Positions 1 to 7,297 are shown, counted from the first letter of the stretch. The stretch: 33,736 nucleotides of DNA from an uncultured Eubacteriales bacterium (GCA_900547295.1 URGK01000021.1:1-33736), one strand, 5' to 3'. The notes: generated by a model from the letters alone, not told the origin. Program-made: numbers and translations.

Positions 1-278
1 CTGATTTCCGCAGGCGCATTATATACGAGAGCCGCCAGTCTTTCGCGTTCCACTTCCGTAAGGTCATCTCCGAAAATCTCATCTATCTTGGCTGCTATAA
101 CGCCTGAGGCGCTTTTAATCATATGTATAAATGCCTCGTGCTCTCCGTGAAGGTCGCTTAAAAAGTATTCAGTCCCTTTGGGAAGAGCCAGAATAGCGCT
201 GAGGTTGATTATCTCCGCCGAAGCGGCTTTTATATTGGGGTACTCCTTTGACAGAAGTCTTAAAAATTGTTCGTCCAT
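1..278 (-). CDS. fbp: Class III fructose-1,6-bisphosphatase, N-terminal part
   Basis: The reverse strand reads from ATG at 278 off the left edge, so only about 92 N-terminal residues are present. The start MDEQFLRLLSKEYPNIKAAS and the following LPKGTEYFLSDLHGEHEAF segment match the Firmicute class III fructose-1,6-bisphosphatase. SDLHGE is the first metal-binding motif of the calcineurin-like phosphoesterase fold. The enzyme hydrolyses fructose-1,6-bisphosphate to fructose-6-phosphate in gluconeogenesis in the cytosol. An AAAGGG element lies a few bases before the ATG. It is divergent from bioY with about 165 bp between. Truncation is due to the window edge, not to a break in the gene. Confidence 0.9.
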   Translation of the reverse strand, partial: MDEQFLRLLSKEYPNIKAASAEIINLSAILALPKGTEYFLSDLHGEHEAFIHMIKSASGVIAAKIDEIFGDDLTEVERERLAALVYNAPAEI

Positions 279-304
279 TTGAAACCCTTTCTCTTTATAT
301 TCAT

Positions 305-341
305 ATAGACTAAGTCTATCATTTTTTTGCCTGTTTTACAA
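305..341 (-). promoter_or_regulatory. fbp promoter with palindromic operator over the -10
   Basis: On the minus strand TTGTAA (341-336) and TAGACT (318-313) are separated by exactly 17 bp, and the -10 is preceded by TGA, an extended -10. A perfect 15-bp palindrome, ATAGACT-A-AGTCTAT at 305-319, covers the whole -10. A repressor bound there would block RNA polymerase. The regulator is not known. The promoter elements and the palindrome are directly visible; their function is inferred. Confidence 0.5.
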
Positions 342-354
342 CGAAAAATAAAGT

Positions 355-386
355 TTGTTAACCTTTTTATTGATATTGGTTGACAA
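355..386 (+). promoter_or_regulatory. BirA-type biotin operator of bioY
   Basis: TTGTTAACC (355-363) and GGTTGACAA (378-386) are inverted half-sites separated by 14 bp, the layout of the Firmicute BirA operator (TTGTTAAC-N14/15-GTTAACAA). Eight of nine positions are complementary. The downstream half-site contains the -35 hexamer of the bioY promoter, so biotinoyl-AMP-loaded BirA should shut off bioY when biotin is sufficient. This also supports the identity of the gene as a biotin transporter. Confidence 0.85.
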
Positions 387-408
387 TTGTTTTCCCTTTG
401 GTTATAAT
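380..408 (+). promoter_or_regulatory. bioY sigma-A promoter
   Basis: A consensus -35, TTGACA (380-385), and a consensus -10, TATAAT (403-408), are separated by exactly 17 bp. The -35 lies inside the right half of the BirA operator. The bioY start is 35 bp downstream of the -10. Confidence 0.85.
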
Positions 409-443
409 AGCCGTATCTTAAATAAACAGCAGGAGGCATACAG

Positions 444-1001
444 ATGAAAGCTCAGACAATATCCTCGGAAAGAACAAAATCGGTAATCCTGTGCGCTCTG
501 TTTGTGGCGCTGATTGCCATATGCTCATGGATTTCGGTTCCCTCGGCAGTACCGTTCACATTGCAGACCTTTGCGGTGTTTCTGACAGCAGGGCTTCTCG
601 GAACCAAACGAAGCATAATTACAATCGTATGTTATATTCTTATCGGAAGCATAGGCGTTCCTGTCTTTGCAAACTTTCAGGCCGGCTTCGGTGTTGTAAC
701 CGGACCTCTTGGCGGCTATATTATAGGGTTTATCTTTACAGCCCTTATAACCGGACTTGTAATCGGTAAATTCGGCAGTAAAACAATCCCTGCCGCTGTC
801 GGCATGGTTCTCGGACTTATTGCCTGCTACGCATTCGGTACCGTATGGTTTACCTACATATATACAGGCGCACTTACAGGCGCGGGGCTTGTGTCCTCCC
901 TTTCAATGTGCGTAATACCGTTTATAATTCCTGACATTATTAAAATCACTCTCGCTGTGATACTCACGCAGCGCCTCAAAAAACATATTAATAAAGTCTG
1001 A
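444..1001 (+). CDS. bioY: Biotin transporter BioY (ECF S component)
   Basis: A 185-residue, very hydrophobic protein with about six membrane segments. It shows the BioY pattern: an N-terminal helix, SVPFTLQTFAVFLTAGLLG-like segment (FTLQTFAVFL around residues 38-47), an early Gly-rich loop, GPLGGYIIGF around residues 87-96 and a charged C-terminus. BioY binds biotin at the outer face and imports it, alone or with the shared EcfAA'T module, which is not in this window. The ATG follows GGAGG with 7 bp spacing. The BirA operator upstream agrees with biotin control. The gene is monocistronic, with a terminator that begins within its last codons. Confidence 0.93.
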   Translation: MKAQTISSERTKSVILCALFVALIAICSWISVPSAVPFTLQTFAVFLTAGLLGTKRSIITIVCYILIGSIGVPVFANFQAGFGVVTGPLGGYIIGFIFTALITGLVIGKFGSKTIPAAVGMVLGLIACYAFGTVWFTYIYTGALTGAGLVSSLSMCVIPFIIPDIIKITLAVILTQRLKKHINKV

Positions 1002-1024
1002 TGAAATCAATCATCAGACTTTTT
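993..1024 (+). terminator. bioY intrinsic terminator
   Basis: AAGTCTGATGA and TCATCAGACTT pair over 11 bp with a 6-base loop and run directly into TTTT. The bioY stop codon lies within the 5' arm. Confidence 0.9.
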
Positions 1025-1041
1025 GTTTGCTCATATATTAT

Positions 1042-2337
1042 TTATTTCTTAAATGCGATGAACAGCAGCGCGCTCAGAAGCAGCGCAAACTGATAGAACA
1101 GATAAGGGATTATGCTTATGGTTGATATTCCCGCAATACCTGCCGCTATTAGAAGCTGCGCGCCGTAAGGTATAATTCCCTGCCATACGCAGCTGAATAT
1201 ATCCATTACAGATGCTGTACGCTGAGGTGTAACCCCGAATTCCTCACTTACATTCTTCGCTATAGGGCCTGCCGCTACTATTGCAACTGTGTTGTTTGCT
1301 GTAGCTATATCCATTGCTGAGGTAAGAAGCGCGATACCAAGCTGTCCGCCCTTACTGCCCTTGAAGTTTCTTCTTATGAACTGAAGTATTGCTTCAAAGC
1401 CGCCGTTTTCTTTGATAAGTCCGCTCATTGAAGCAACCAGAACTGTTACTATCATTGTTTCAAACATTCCCGAAACGCCTGTACCCATTGCCGAGAACGC
1501 ATCTGCAACTCCCGCAGCTCCCGTTGCAATACCTACAATAAAGTATGCTATAATTCCTGTTCCTAAAACTATGAATACGTTAATGCCGCAAAGAGCCATT
1601 ACAAGTATTCCGAAGTAAGGGATTGCCTGCCAGATGTTATAGTCAAAGGTTCCCACATCAACAGCTCCGCCTTTGATTGATATTACAACCAGAATTGCAA
1701 TTGTAAGGATTGCCGCAGGCAGCGCTATAGGGAAGTTTTCTCTGAACTTATCTTTCATTTTGCAGCCCTGTGTTTTGGTTGCCGCAATTGTTGTATCCGA
1801 TATGAATGAAAGGTTGTCGCCGAACATTGCGCCGCCGATTACCGACGCCACGCAAAACTGCATATTGAGGTCAGCTCCTGTTGCAACGTTCATTGCCACC
1901 GGAACTATTACGGATATTGTACCGCAGGATGTACCCATTGCCATTGAGATGACGCAGGCAATTACAAACAGCCCTACAACGGCAAAGCCTGACGGAATTA
2001 TTGACAGCAGCAGATTTGCTGCGCTTGTAGCTCCGCCCGCTCCCTGTGCAGTTCCGCTGAAAGCTCCCGCCATCAGGAATATGAACAGCATTGTAGTTAT
2101 ATTGTCATCACCTATGCTTTTGGCACAGACAGTGATTTTGTCGTCAAATTTAAGTTCTCTGTTCTGTGCAAAAGCAACCGCAAGACCGATCATAAATGCG
2201 ACCACCGCTGACATTACATAGAATCCCATTCCGCCCTCTACAGGGTTTATGTACTCAAAATAAATACCGCTTCCGAGATAAAAAATTAAAAAAACTAATA
2301 TTGGCAGCAAACCTGCTGCATTTGCTTCTTTTTTCAT
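1042..2337 (-). CDS. NhaC-family Na+/H+ antiporter
   Basis: A protein of about 431 residues with 10-12 hydrophobic segments. Diagnostic stretches are AMGTSCGTISVIVPVA, GGAMFGDNLSFISDTTIAA and, near the C-terminus, TSAMDIATANNTVAIVAAGP; the GDNLSFISDT type motif is characteristic of the NhaC/YqkI/ion-transporter superfamily. It should exchange cytoplasmic Na+ (or a carboxylate) for external H+ or another counter-ion; substrate cannot be fixed from sequence. The ATG at 2337 is preferred over an in-frame GTG 12 bases upstream because GGAGG (2347-2343) sits 5 bp before the ATG and overlaps the GTG. It is transcribed alone from a good promoter at 2377-2405 and converges on bioY. Confidence 0.85.
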   Translation of the reverse strand: MKKEANAAGLLPILVFLIFYLGSGIYFEYINPVEGGMGFYVMSAVVAFMIGLAVAFAQNRELKFDDKITVCAKSIGDDNITTMLFIFLMAGAFSGTAQGAGGATSAANLLLSIIPSGFAVVGLFVIACVISMAMGTSCGTISVIVPVAMNVATGADLNMQFCVASVIGGAMFGDNLSFISDTTIAATKTQGCKMKDKFRENFPIALPAAILTIAILVVISIKGGAVDVGTFDYNIWQAIPYFGILVMALCGINVFIVLGTGIIAYFIVGIATGAAGVADAFSAMGTGVSGMFETMIVTVLVASMSGLIKENGGFEAILQFIRRNFKGSKGGQLGIALLTSAMDIATANNTVAIVAAGPIAKNVSEEFGVTPQRTASVMDIFSCVWQGIIPYGAQLLIAAGIAGISTISIIPYLFYQFALLLSALLFIAFKK

Positions 2338-2376
2338 TAGTGCCTCCACTGAAAATATATAATAACGTACCTTATA

Positions 2377-2405
2377 AATATATCAAATATATCGGGCTTT
2401 AGCAA
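2377..2405 (-). promoter_or_regulatory. Promoter of the NhaC-family gene
   Basis: Minus strand TTGCTA (2405-2400), 17 bp spacer, TATATT (2382-2377). The start codon is about 40 bp downstream. Confidence 0.55.
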
Positions 2406-2440
2406 GGAGTTAATTCAAATTGACACTTCAAACCGTATCC

Positions 2441-3415
2441 TTATACCTTAATTACAGTAAATCTTTCTCTCAGCTCCTCTGTCCCCTCCGGAAACCGGCT
2501 CATAATATTCCACCAGCTTATGCCGGCAAGATTGTATTCATCAATCAGTGAAAATTTAGCCTCCATACTTCTTCTGTCCTCAAACCACACCTCGTGCTCC
2601 GCATTGTCCTCATCTGTATAACGGTAATACGGTGACATGGCCTGTTCATCAAACATAATCTCCGCTCCGTAGCCTGCCGCTCTTGCCACTGCCTCATCGT
2701 TTGTTATTTTTTCCGCCTTTGACTCGCCCTTTATAAACGGCAGCTTCCAGTCATAGCCGTAGTTTGGAATTCCCATCAGTATCTTTTCTGACGGTATTTC
2801 CGTCAAACCGTACTCAATGACTCTCCTTACAGCGTCAGGGGGCGCGACTGCCATTGGAGGTCCGTATGTATATCCCCATTCATATGTCATTAATAGGCAT
2901 AAATTAGCCGCCTGCCCTATCAGGCTATAGTCGTGCCCCTGATACAAAAGTCCGGGCTGATCTGCCGATGTCTTTGGAGCAAGGGCTGCCGTAACTATAT
3001 ATCCCATGGGATTAAGCCTCTGTCTTGCCTCCCCTATGAGCTGCGCATACTGCTCCCGGTTTTCGGAGTACACATATTCAAAATCAAAATCCACACCGAA
3101 CATATTTTTCTGCTCAAGCGCAGATACAATGTCATTCAGGAAATTCTCCTGCGCCGCAGGACTCTCAAGCAGCGCCTTTGCTCTGTTATTGCTGAACATT
3201 CCCGTTTCATCCATAGGAGTAAGCACCATCAGTGCTTTCACACCTGCCGCTGCCGCAGGCTCTCTGAGTGCATCATCCTCAAGCTGTATGATATGTCCGT
3301 CCTCTGCAAAGCCGTAGCTGAAGCAGGAAACAAAGGTCAGCGACGGCAGCCAGTCAGCAAGCACCTCCTGCGATATTGACGGATATGCGTATCCGTTTAC
3401 AAAAATATCTCTCAT
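2441..3415 (-). CDS. Glycoside hydrolase family 18 protein (YaaH/SleL-like catalytic domain)
   Basis: A 324-residue single-domain protein. The GH18 catalytic motif DxDxE is visible as GVDFDFEYV (D109, D111, E113, with E113 the expected acid/base), followed by typical barrel strands ending VTAALAPK, LMTYEWGYTYGPP, ILMGIPNYGYDW and GISWWNIM. Close relatives are the spore-cortex N-acetylglucosaminidases YaaH/SleL, which cut cortex peptidoglycan at germination. Unlike those, there is no LysM repeat and no signal peptide, so the location is uncertain. The ATG at 3415 is chosen because AGGGAGG lies 7 bp upstream; an in-frame GTG 18 bases earlier lies before that site. It follows the LUD gene by about 50 bp and is probably cotranscribed with it. 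Confidence 0.8.
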   Translation of the reverse strand: MRDIFVNGYAYPSISQEVLADWLPSLTFVSCFSYGFAEDGHIIQLEDDALREPAAAAGVKALMVLTPMDETGMFSNNRAKALLESPAAQENFLNDIVSALEQKNMFGVDFDFEYVYSENREQYAQLIGEARQRLNPMGYIVTAALAPKTSADQPGLLYQGHDYSLIGQAANLCLLMTYEWGYTYGPPMAVAPPDAVRRVIEYGLTEIPSEKILMGIPNYGYDWKLPFIKGESKAEKITNDEAVARAAGYGAEIMFDEQAMSPYYRYTDEDNAEHEVWFEDRRSMEAKFSLIDEYNLAGISWWNIMSRFPEGTEELRERFTVIKV

Positions 3416-3466
3416 AATAAAACCTCCCTGCACATCATATGCAGAGAGGCATTGCAGGGTTACATT

Positions 3467-4108
3467 CTAGTAGCCCAGATAATCATTTACAAGTATTACA
3501 TGAAGTCTGCCTGTGGAGCAGAATCTGGTTGAAACAGTATAGCTGCAGATAGTATTGCCCTGTGACAGACAGTTACCGCATTTACCTGTTGCCGCGCAAG
3601 GAGTTTTCTTGCCCAGTCTCTCGCAGTTCGGAGGACAGGCATCGGTCTTAATTCTGGCAACCGCCTCCTCTTCACTTCCCACTATCTTGTTTTCTCCCAC
3701 AACCAGCACTACTTTTTTAGGTCCGTAGCAGAGAGCCGCAACTCTGTTGCCTGTACCGTCGATATTAACAAGTATGCCGTCCATTGTAACAGCATTTGAA
3801 CTCATAAAATACACATCAGTTGTAAGAGTTCTTACTCTCTCTGCAAACATTTCGTCAGCATCTGTAAACTTAAACGGGTCAACCCAGTCTATGTTCATAT
3901 TCCCCAGCCTGTCCTTTAATCCTATCTCACCGAGAGTCATAGAGCCGCCGCAGGCAACCTTGTCGCCCTCATTTATGAAGCTTAAGGCAAGCTCTAATGC
4001 TTCTTCTCTGGTATCGCAGTAGTAGCCTTTCATTCCTCTCTTTTCGAGAGCCTTGATTATAGTGTCGGCTTTAGTTTTATTTGCTTTTTTTATATTTTCA
4101 TCAAACAT
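3467..4108 (-). CDS. LUD-domain (LutC/YkgG-like) protein
   Basis: A 213-residue protein matching the LUD domain family: an N-terminal helix with KALEKRGMKGYYCDTREEAL, the GDKVACGGSMTLGEIGL segment, SSNAVTMDGILVNIDGTGNRVAALCYGPKKVVLVVGENKIV, and a C-terminal tail rich in cysteines (CPPNC, PCAATGKCGNC). LutC-type proteins belong to lactate oxidation complexes, but this stand-alone clostridial form has no LutA/LutB neighbours and its substrate is unknown. The cysteine tail suggests a metal site; this is inference. It has its own promoter at 4144-4173 and an AAAGGA element about 10 bp before the ATG. Confidence 0.75.
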   Translation of the reverse strand: MFDENIKKANKTKADTIIKALEKRGMKGYYCDTREEALELALSFINEGDKVACGGSMTLGEIGLKDRLGNMNIDWVDPFKFTDADEMFAERVRTLTTDVYFMSSNAVTMDGILVNIDGTGNRVAALCYGPKKVVLVVGENKIVGSEEEAVARIKTDACPPNCERLGKKTPCAATGKCGNCLSQGNTICSYTVSTRFCSTGRLHVILVNDYLGY

Positions 4109-4143
4109 ACTATCTCATTCCTTTCTGTACATATTCTATACTG

Positions 4144-4173
4144 ATTATATCACTGCCCTGCCTCTGTTTTCAA
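4144..4173 (-). promoter_or_regulatory. Promoter of the LUD-domain gene
   Basis: Minus strand TTGAAA (4173-4168), 18 bp spacer ending in TGA, and TATAAT (4149-4144): a consensus extended -10 promoter 36 bp before the start codon. Confidence 0.7.
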
Positions 4174-4234
4174 CAGGCTGCGGATTGCATCTTCAAAAAA
4201 ACATAATTATTTGTTAATTTTTTATCATTTTCTG

Positions 4235-4263
4235 TTGCTTTTTAATATGCAAAGGCTTATAAT
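4235..4263 (+). promoter_or_regulatory. Plus-strand promoter in the LUD-spoIID gap
   Basis: TTGCTT (4235-4240), 17 bp, TATAAT (4258-4263). No open reading frame with a ribosome binding site follows before the terminator at 4487-4515, so it appears to drive a non-coding transcript that would start near 4270. Confidence 0.5.
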
Positions 4264-4269
4264 ATACTT

Positions 4270-4515
4270 GTTGCTTGACTAATTTTTAACGATTTTATAT
4301 TTCAAACCAATTGTAAAAAACCACGAATATATTTTATCGTTAACAGCACAGCAACTATAACAATCGCTTATTTTGGAAGCTTACCTGTTTACATATTCTT
4401 CGGAGAAGCTTACCTGAAATTTACGCTGTTATTTCTGCATTAAAACAATATTAATGCAGATGGAATTTGATTTTCAAACCTCACTTAAAGACATTTCCTC
4501 GGAGATGTCTTTTTT
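4270..4515 (+). ncRNA. Candidate structured RNA of about 245 nt
   Basis: Between a good promoter and a good terminator, without a coding frame, several inverted repeats line up. GTTGC (4270-4274) pairs with GCAAC (4351-4355). Inside it TTAACGAT (4286-4293) pairs perfectly with ATCGTTAA (4336-4343), and TATATT (4296-4301) pairs with AATATA (4326-4331), giving one long hairpin broken by internal loops. Further on, CTGCATTAA (4435-4443) and TTAATGCAG (4451-4459) form a perfect 9-bp hairpin. A 12-base direct repeat, GAAGCTTACCTG, occurs at 4376-4387 and 4405-4416. The long bulged hairpin recalls 6S RNA, but conserved sequence could not be matched to a family. Alternatives: a long 5' leader attenuating spoIID, or non-functional spacer. 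Confidence 0.38.
4487..4515 (+). terminator. Intrinsic terminator upstream of spoIID
   Basis: AAAGACAT (4487-4494) pairs with ATGTCTTT (4505-4512), extended by three further pairs to a tetraloop, followed by a run of T to 4515. It ends the plus-strand transcript about 40 bp before spoIID. Confidence 0.8.
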
Positions 4516-4555
4516 CCTGTCATAAATCAGCTCCTTTGCGCATAACAGTATATAT

Positions 4556-5587
4556 ATGAAGCGTACAAGAAGAAGACGAAAACCAAATAAATTAAATCTT
4601 ACCGCATATCTGAAATACCCGGTCGCCCTCTTTGCGGCCGCATTTATACTGTTTGCGGTATTTCCCTACATATTTAGCAGCATATTTTCTGTCCCGGTTC
4701 CGGTGGCTTCGCAGCAGGAGGAAGCTCCCGATTATCTTATCGAAATGCCGAAAACTGTAAAGGTATACCGCACACTTACCGGCAAAACCGAAACTGTTGA
4801 TTTCGAGGAATATGTCAAGGGAGTGGTTGCAGGCGAGGTGCCACACACTTTTAAAAAGGAAGCTATGAAAGCTCAGGCTGTTGCCGCAAGAACCTATTCT
4901 GTCGCAAGAATTCTTTCCGGAAATTCCTCCGGCCACCCTGCCGCTCCCGTATGTGATACGACTCACTGCCAGGTATACAGGGACAAAGCCGAACTTGAAG
5001 AACTAAAGGGCAAGGAATGGATTAAAAAAAGCTATACTAAAATATGCAGCGCCGTAGATGCCACAGAGGGGCAGATTATGTACTATAACGAAAAGCCTGT
5101 AAAACACGCTCTGTTTCATTCCTCCAGCGGCGGCCGCACCGAAAACTGTGAAGATGTGTTTGTATCTGCAGTGCCCTATCTTGTCAGTGTCAAAAGTCCT
5201 TACGAAGATGGTGCAACTCATAAAAAAGAAACGGCAGAATTCAGCTATGCAAAGCTGAAAAGTCTGATATCCGCTTCCTATCCCGCTGTTTCTGCAGGTG
5301 CTGTAAACAAAAATAACGTTAAGATTATATCAAACAACGAAGGAGGCAGTGTTGCTAAAATGCAGATTGGAAATGCTGTTCTGTCGGGTGTCGAGGTCAG
5401 AACAGCGCTGGGACTTTTTTCGGCAACCTTTACTGTATCGCCCAGTGAGAAAAATGTCGTATTCACCTCTGCCGGCAGCGGTCACGGTGTCGGACTCAGC
5501 CAGTACGGCGCCGACGGTATGGCAAAGGAAGGCTATACCTACAGACAGATATTAAAGCATTATTATACAGGTGTTGAAATATATTAA
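4556..5587 (+). CDS. spoIID: Stage II sporulation protein D (lytic transglycosylase)
   Basis: A 343-residue protein with an arginine-rich cytoplasmic tip, one membrane helix at about 21-45 and a SpoIID/LytB domain outside. FEEYVKGVVAGEVP around residue 94 carries the catalytic Glu, followed by KAQAVAARTYS. H127, C133 and C138 correspond in position to the zinc ligands described for clostridial SpoIID. The C-terminal GSGHGVGLSQYGADGMA is the family signature. SpoIID acts with SpoIIP and SpoIIM in peptidoglycan remodelling during engulfment of the forespore. No ribosome binding site is visible before the ATG. TCATAAA-N14-CATAACAG just upstream weakly resembles a SigE promoter, which would make the message almost leaderless; this is uncertain. 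Confidence 0.9.
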   Translation: MKRTRRRRKPNKLNLTAYLKYPVALFAAAFILFAVFPYIFSSIFSVPVPVASQQEEAPDYLIEMPKTVKVYRTLTGKTETVDFEEYVKGVVAGEVPHTFKKEAMKAQAVAARTYSVARILSGNSSGHPAAPVCDTTHCQVYRDKAELEELKGKEWIKKSYTKICSAVDATEGQIMYYNEKPVKHALFHSSSGGRTENCEDVFVSAVPYLVSVKSPYEDGATHKKETAEFSYAKLKSLISASYPAVSAGAVNKNNVKIISNNEGGSVAKMQIGNAVLSGVEVRTALGLFSATFTVSPSEKNVVFTSAGSGHGVGLSQYGADGMAKEGYTYRQILKHYYTGVEIY

Positions 5588-5612
5588 AGGCCCTCATACG
5601 AGAGCCTTTAAT
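5583..5612. terminator. Bidirectional terminator between spoIID and rbr
   Basis: ATTAAAGGCCCTC and GAGAGCCTTTAAT pair over 13 positions with one mismatch and a 4-base loop. AT-rich sequence lies on both sides of this convergent gap, so it can serve both genes. The spoIID stop codon is in the 5' arm. Confidence 0.75.
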
Positions 5613-5620
5613 TATTTTAG

Positions 5621-6154
5621 TTAGTAGTTTTCTTTTCTTACTTCAAAGAAGCTCTGAGGATGTGCGCATACAGGACATACCTCCGGCGCGTCTTTTGAAG
5701 TTACCAGATGACCGCAGTTCCTGCATTCCCAGAGGGTTTCATCTTTCTTCTCAAATACTGCAGCTTCTTTGACGTTCTTCAGAAGCGCGCGGTATCTTTC
5801 TTCGTGAGCCTTTTCGATGGCTGCAACTGCTCTGAATTTATATGCAAGCTCTGTAAAGCCCTCCTCCTCTGCCTCTTTTGCAAAGGTGTCGTACATATCG
5901 GTCCATTCGTAGTTTTCTCCCTCTGCCGCTGCCAGAAGGTTGGCTGCTGTATCTCCCAGTTCTCCGAGAGCCTTAAACCACAGTTTTGCATGTTCTTTCT
6001 CGTTTTCGGCTGTCTTTAAGAACAGCTCTGCAATCTGTTCGTAGCCTTCTTTCTTTGCAACGCTCGCAAAGTATGTGTATTTATTTCTTGCCTGTGATTC
6101 TCCTGCAAAAGCTGTCTGCAGGTTTTTTTCTGTTTTTGTTCCTTTGAGTTCCAT
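5621..6154 (-). CDS. rbr: Rubrerythrin
   Basis: A 177-residue protein with the standard two-domain layout. Residues 1-135 form the ferritin-like four-helix bundle with di-iron ligands visible as the Glu of AGESQ (E19), ENEKEH (E52-H55 region), E97 and AIEKAHEE (E114). Residues 141-177 are a rubredoxin domain with C144-x2-C147 and C160-x2-C163. Rubrerythrin reduces hydrogen peroxide to water in anaerobes, taking electrons through its rubredoxin site. It is the last gene of dfx-hrb-rbr, 21 bp after hrb, so peroxide made by superoxide reduction is removed by the same operon. Confidence 0.95.
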   Translation of the reverse strand: MELKGTKTEKNLQTAFAGESQARNKYTYFASVAKKEGYEQIAELFLKTAENEKEHAKLWFKALGELGDTAANLLAAAEGENYEWTDMYDTFAKEAEEEGFTELAYKFRAVAAIEKAHEERYRALLKNVKEAAVFEKKDETLWECRNCGHLVTSKDAPEVCPVCAHPQSFFEVRKENY

Positions 6155-6175
6155 TTGTTTTCTCCTTTCGCCTCA

Positions 6176-6775
6176 TTAAAGCTTTTCAAAATCTGCCGCG
6201 CCATGCCTGCACCATGGACATATGAAATCCTCTGGCAGAGGTTCACCCTCATAGATATATCCGCATATCCTGCATACATATCCTGTTTTCTTTTTTTCCG
6301 GCGCAGGCTTTATGTTTTTCTGGTAATACTCATATGTCACCGACGGCGACTCAGACAGCACTTTGCCGTCTGTCACATCGGCAATAAACAGTGTATGTGT
6401 ACCCAGATCAATCTCCTGCATCACACTTCCCGACAAAAAGCCGTTCGTCTGCCCTGATATATACAAGACACCGTTTGCCGCCCTGTCGCAGTCTTTGAAG
6501 GTTTCAAACTTGTTCACATTTTTTCCGGACTGAAATCCGAAAGTTTTAAACAGGTCAAAAGAGGCTTCCCGGCTTATCATTGAAATATTGAATTTCCCCG
6601 ACGCCCTGACCATATCATGTGTTCTGTTCTGTTTGTTAACGGTTATTGAAATTCTGTCAGGTCCTGATGTAACCTGCATCGCCGTATTTATGATGCAGCC
6701 GTTATCAGAATTTCCGTCTTTTGCAGTCAGTACATAAAGCCCGTAGCTTAATCTGTGCATTACTTTGCTGTCCAT
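6176..6775 (-). CDS. hrb: High-molecular-weight rubredoxin: flavin reductase domain plus rubredoxin
   Basis: A 199-residue protein. Residues 1-150 form an FMN-binding flavin reductase-like split barrel (HRLSYGLYVLTAKDG at the start, NQQNRTHDMVRASGKFNIS-type core). Residues 165-199 are a rubredoxin with CRICG and CPWCR metal-binding pairs. This is the arrangement of the Moorella Hrb protein, which passes electrons from NADH to flavodiiron proteins. Here its likely partners are the rubrerythrin and desulfoferrodoxin on either side. The second ATG (6775) is chosen: AGGAG abuts the first ATG but lies 6 bp from the second. A 7-bp hairpin at 6795-6815 sits in the 77-bp leader and may adjust the dfx:hrb ratio. 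Confidence 0.88.
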   Translation of the reverse strand: MDSKVMHRLSYGLYVLTAKDGNSDNGCIINTAMQVTSGPDRISITVNKQNRTHDMVRASGKFNISMISREASFDLFKTFGFQSGKNVNKFETFKDCDRAANGVLYISGQTNGFLSGSVMQEIDLGTHTLFIADVTDGKVLSESPSVTYEYYQKNIKPAPEKKKTGYVCRICGYIYEGEPLPEDFICPWCRHGAADFEKL

Positions 6776-6852
6776 TGTCATCTCCTTTCTGCGTATAACA
6801 GAAAAACGCTGTTATCCCTTAGAGACTCCTTCTGATCTGCAAACAGGTCTCA

Positions 6853-7224
6853 TTAGGATTTCCACAGACCATGAAGATTGCAGTATTCATATACAGCTAC
6901 AACTTCATCATCAGGTGTTATTGCAAATTTCACCTCCGGTTTCTGTCCCGGTGCAAGAAGCTTCCTCTGGTTGCCCTGTTTTGTTTCGAGTGCCACCCAC
7001 TGAATGTAATGTTCCTCAAGCATAGGATGCTCTACTGAGCCTACAGTTACAGTAACTGTTCCGTCTTTGACTTCGTATACGGGAACGTGTTTCTCGCCTG
7101 CTGCATCTGTTGTGTTCGGAACCAGCTCATCCATTTTCTGACCGCAGCACATTACAGGAACTCCCTTATTCTCTACAAAAGCTACAATGTTTCCACAGTG
7201 TGAACATTTATAAAATTTCATCAT
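6853..7224 (-). CDS. dfx: Desulfoferrodoxin (superoxide reductase)
   Basis: A 123-residue two-domain protein. The N-terminal desulforedoxin-like centre has C7, C10, C26 and C27. The catalytic superoxide reductase centre shows H46 (EKHVPVY), H66 (SVEHPM), H72 (EEHYIQW), and C115 and H118 (YCNLHGLW). It reduces superoxide to hydrogen peroxide without releasing oxygen. The peroxide goes to rubrerythrin, encoded downstream. GGAGG lies 8 bp before the first of two adjacent ATG codons. It is divergent from a Crp/Fnr regulator, which may control it. Confidence 0.95.
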   Translation of the reverse strand: MMKFYKCSHCGNIVAFVENKGVPVMCCGQKMDELVPNTTDAAGEKHVPVYEVKDGTVTVTVGSVEHPMLEEHYIQWVALETKQGNQRKLLAPGQKPEVKFAITPDDEVVAVYEYCNLHGLWKS

Positions 7225-7237
7225 ATCATTTACCTCC

Positions 7238-7251
7238 TGTGATTTATCTCA
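7238..7251. promoter_or_regulatory. Crp/Fnr-like dyad in the dfx leader
   Basis: TGTGA-TTTA-TCTCA is an inverted repeat with one mismatch, resembling a Crp/Fnr half-site pair with short spacing. It overlaps the dfx leader just before its ribosome binding site and lies between dfx and a divergent Crp/Fnr gene. Function is inferred only. Confidence 0.25.
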
Positions 7252-7297
7252 ATCTTTATTGTATATTTATAATATCACACTTTTTAATGCTTTCCTG

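Noticed and set aside
1412..2221. Long open frames on the plus strand opposite the NhaC-family gene
   Set aside because: They are antisense to a well-supported membrane protein gene, have no ribosome binding site and translate to low-complexity Ala/Thr/Ile-rich sequence.
2933..3379. Plus-strand frames over the GH18 gene
   Set aside because: Antisense to a gene with catalytic motifs; no ribosome binding site; cysteine- and histidine-rich shadow sequence.
4270..4515. Identification of the structured region as 6S RNA or a T-box
   Set aside because: The bulged hairpin resembles 6S RNA only in shape; no conserved 6S sequence and no T-box TGGN or AGGGTGG motif could be found, so it is left unnamed.
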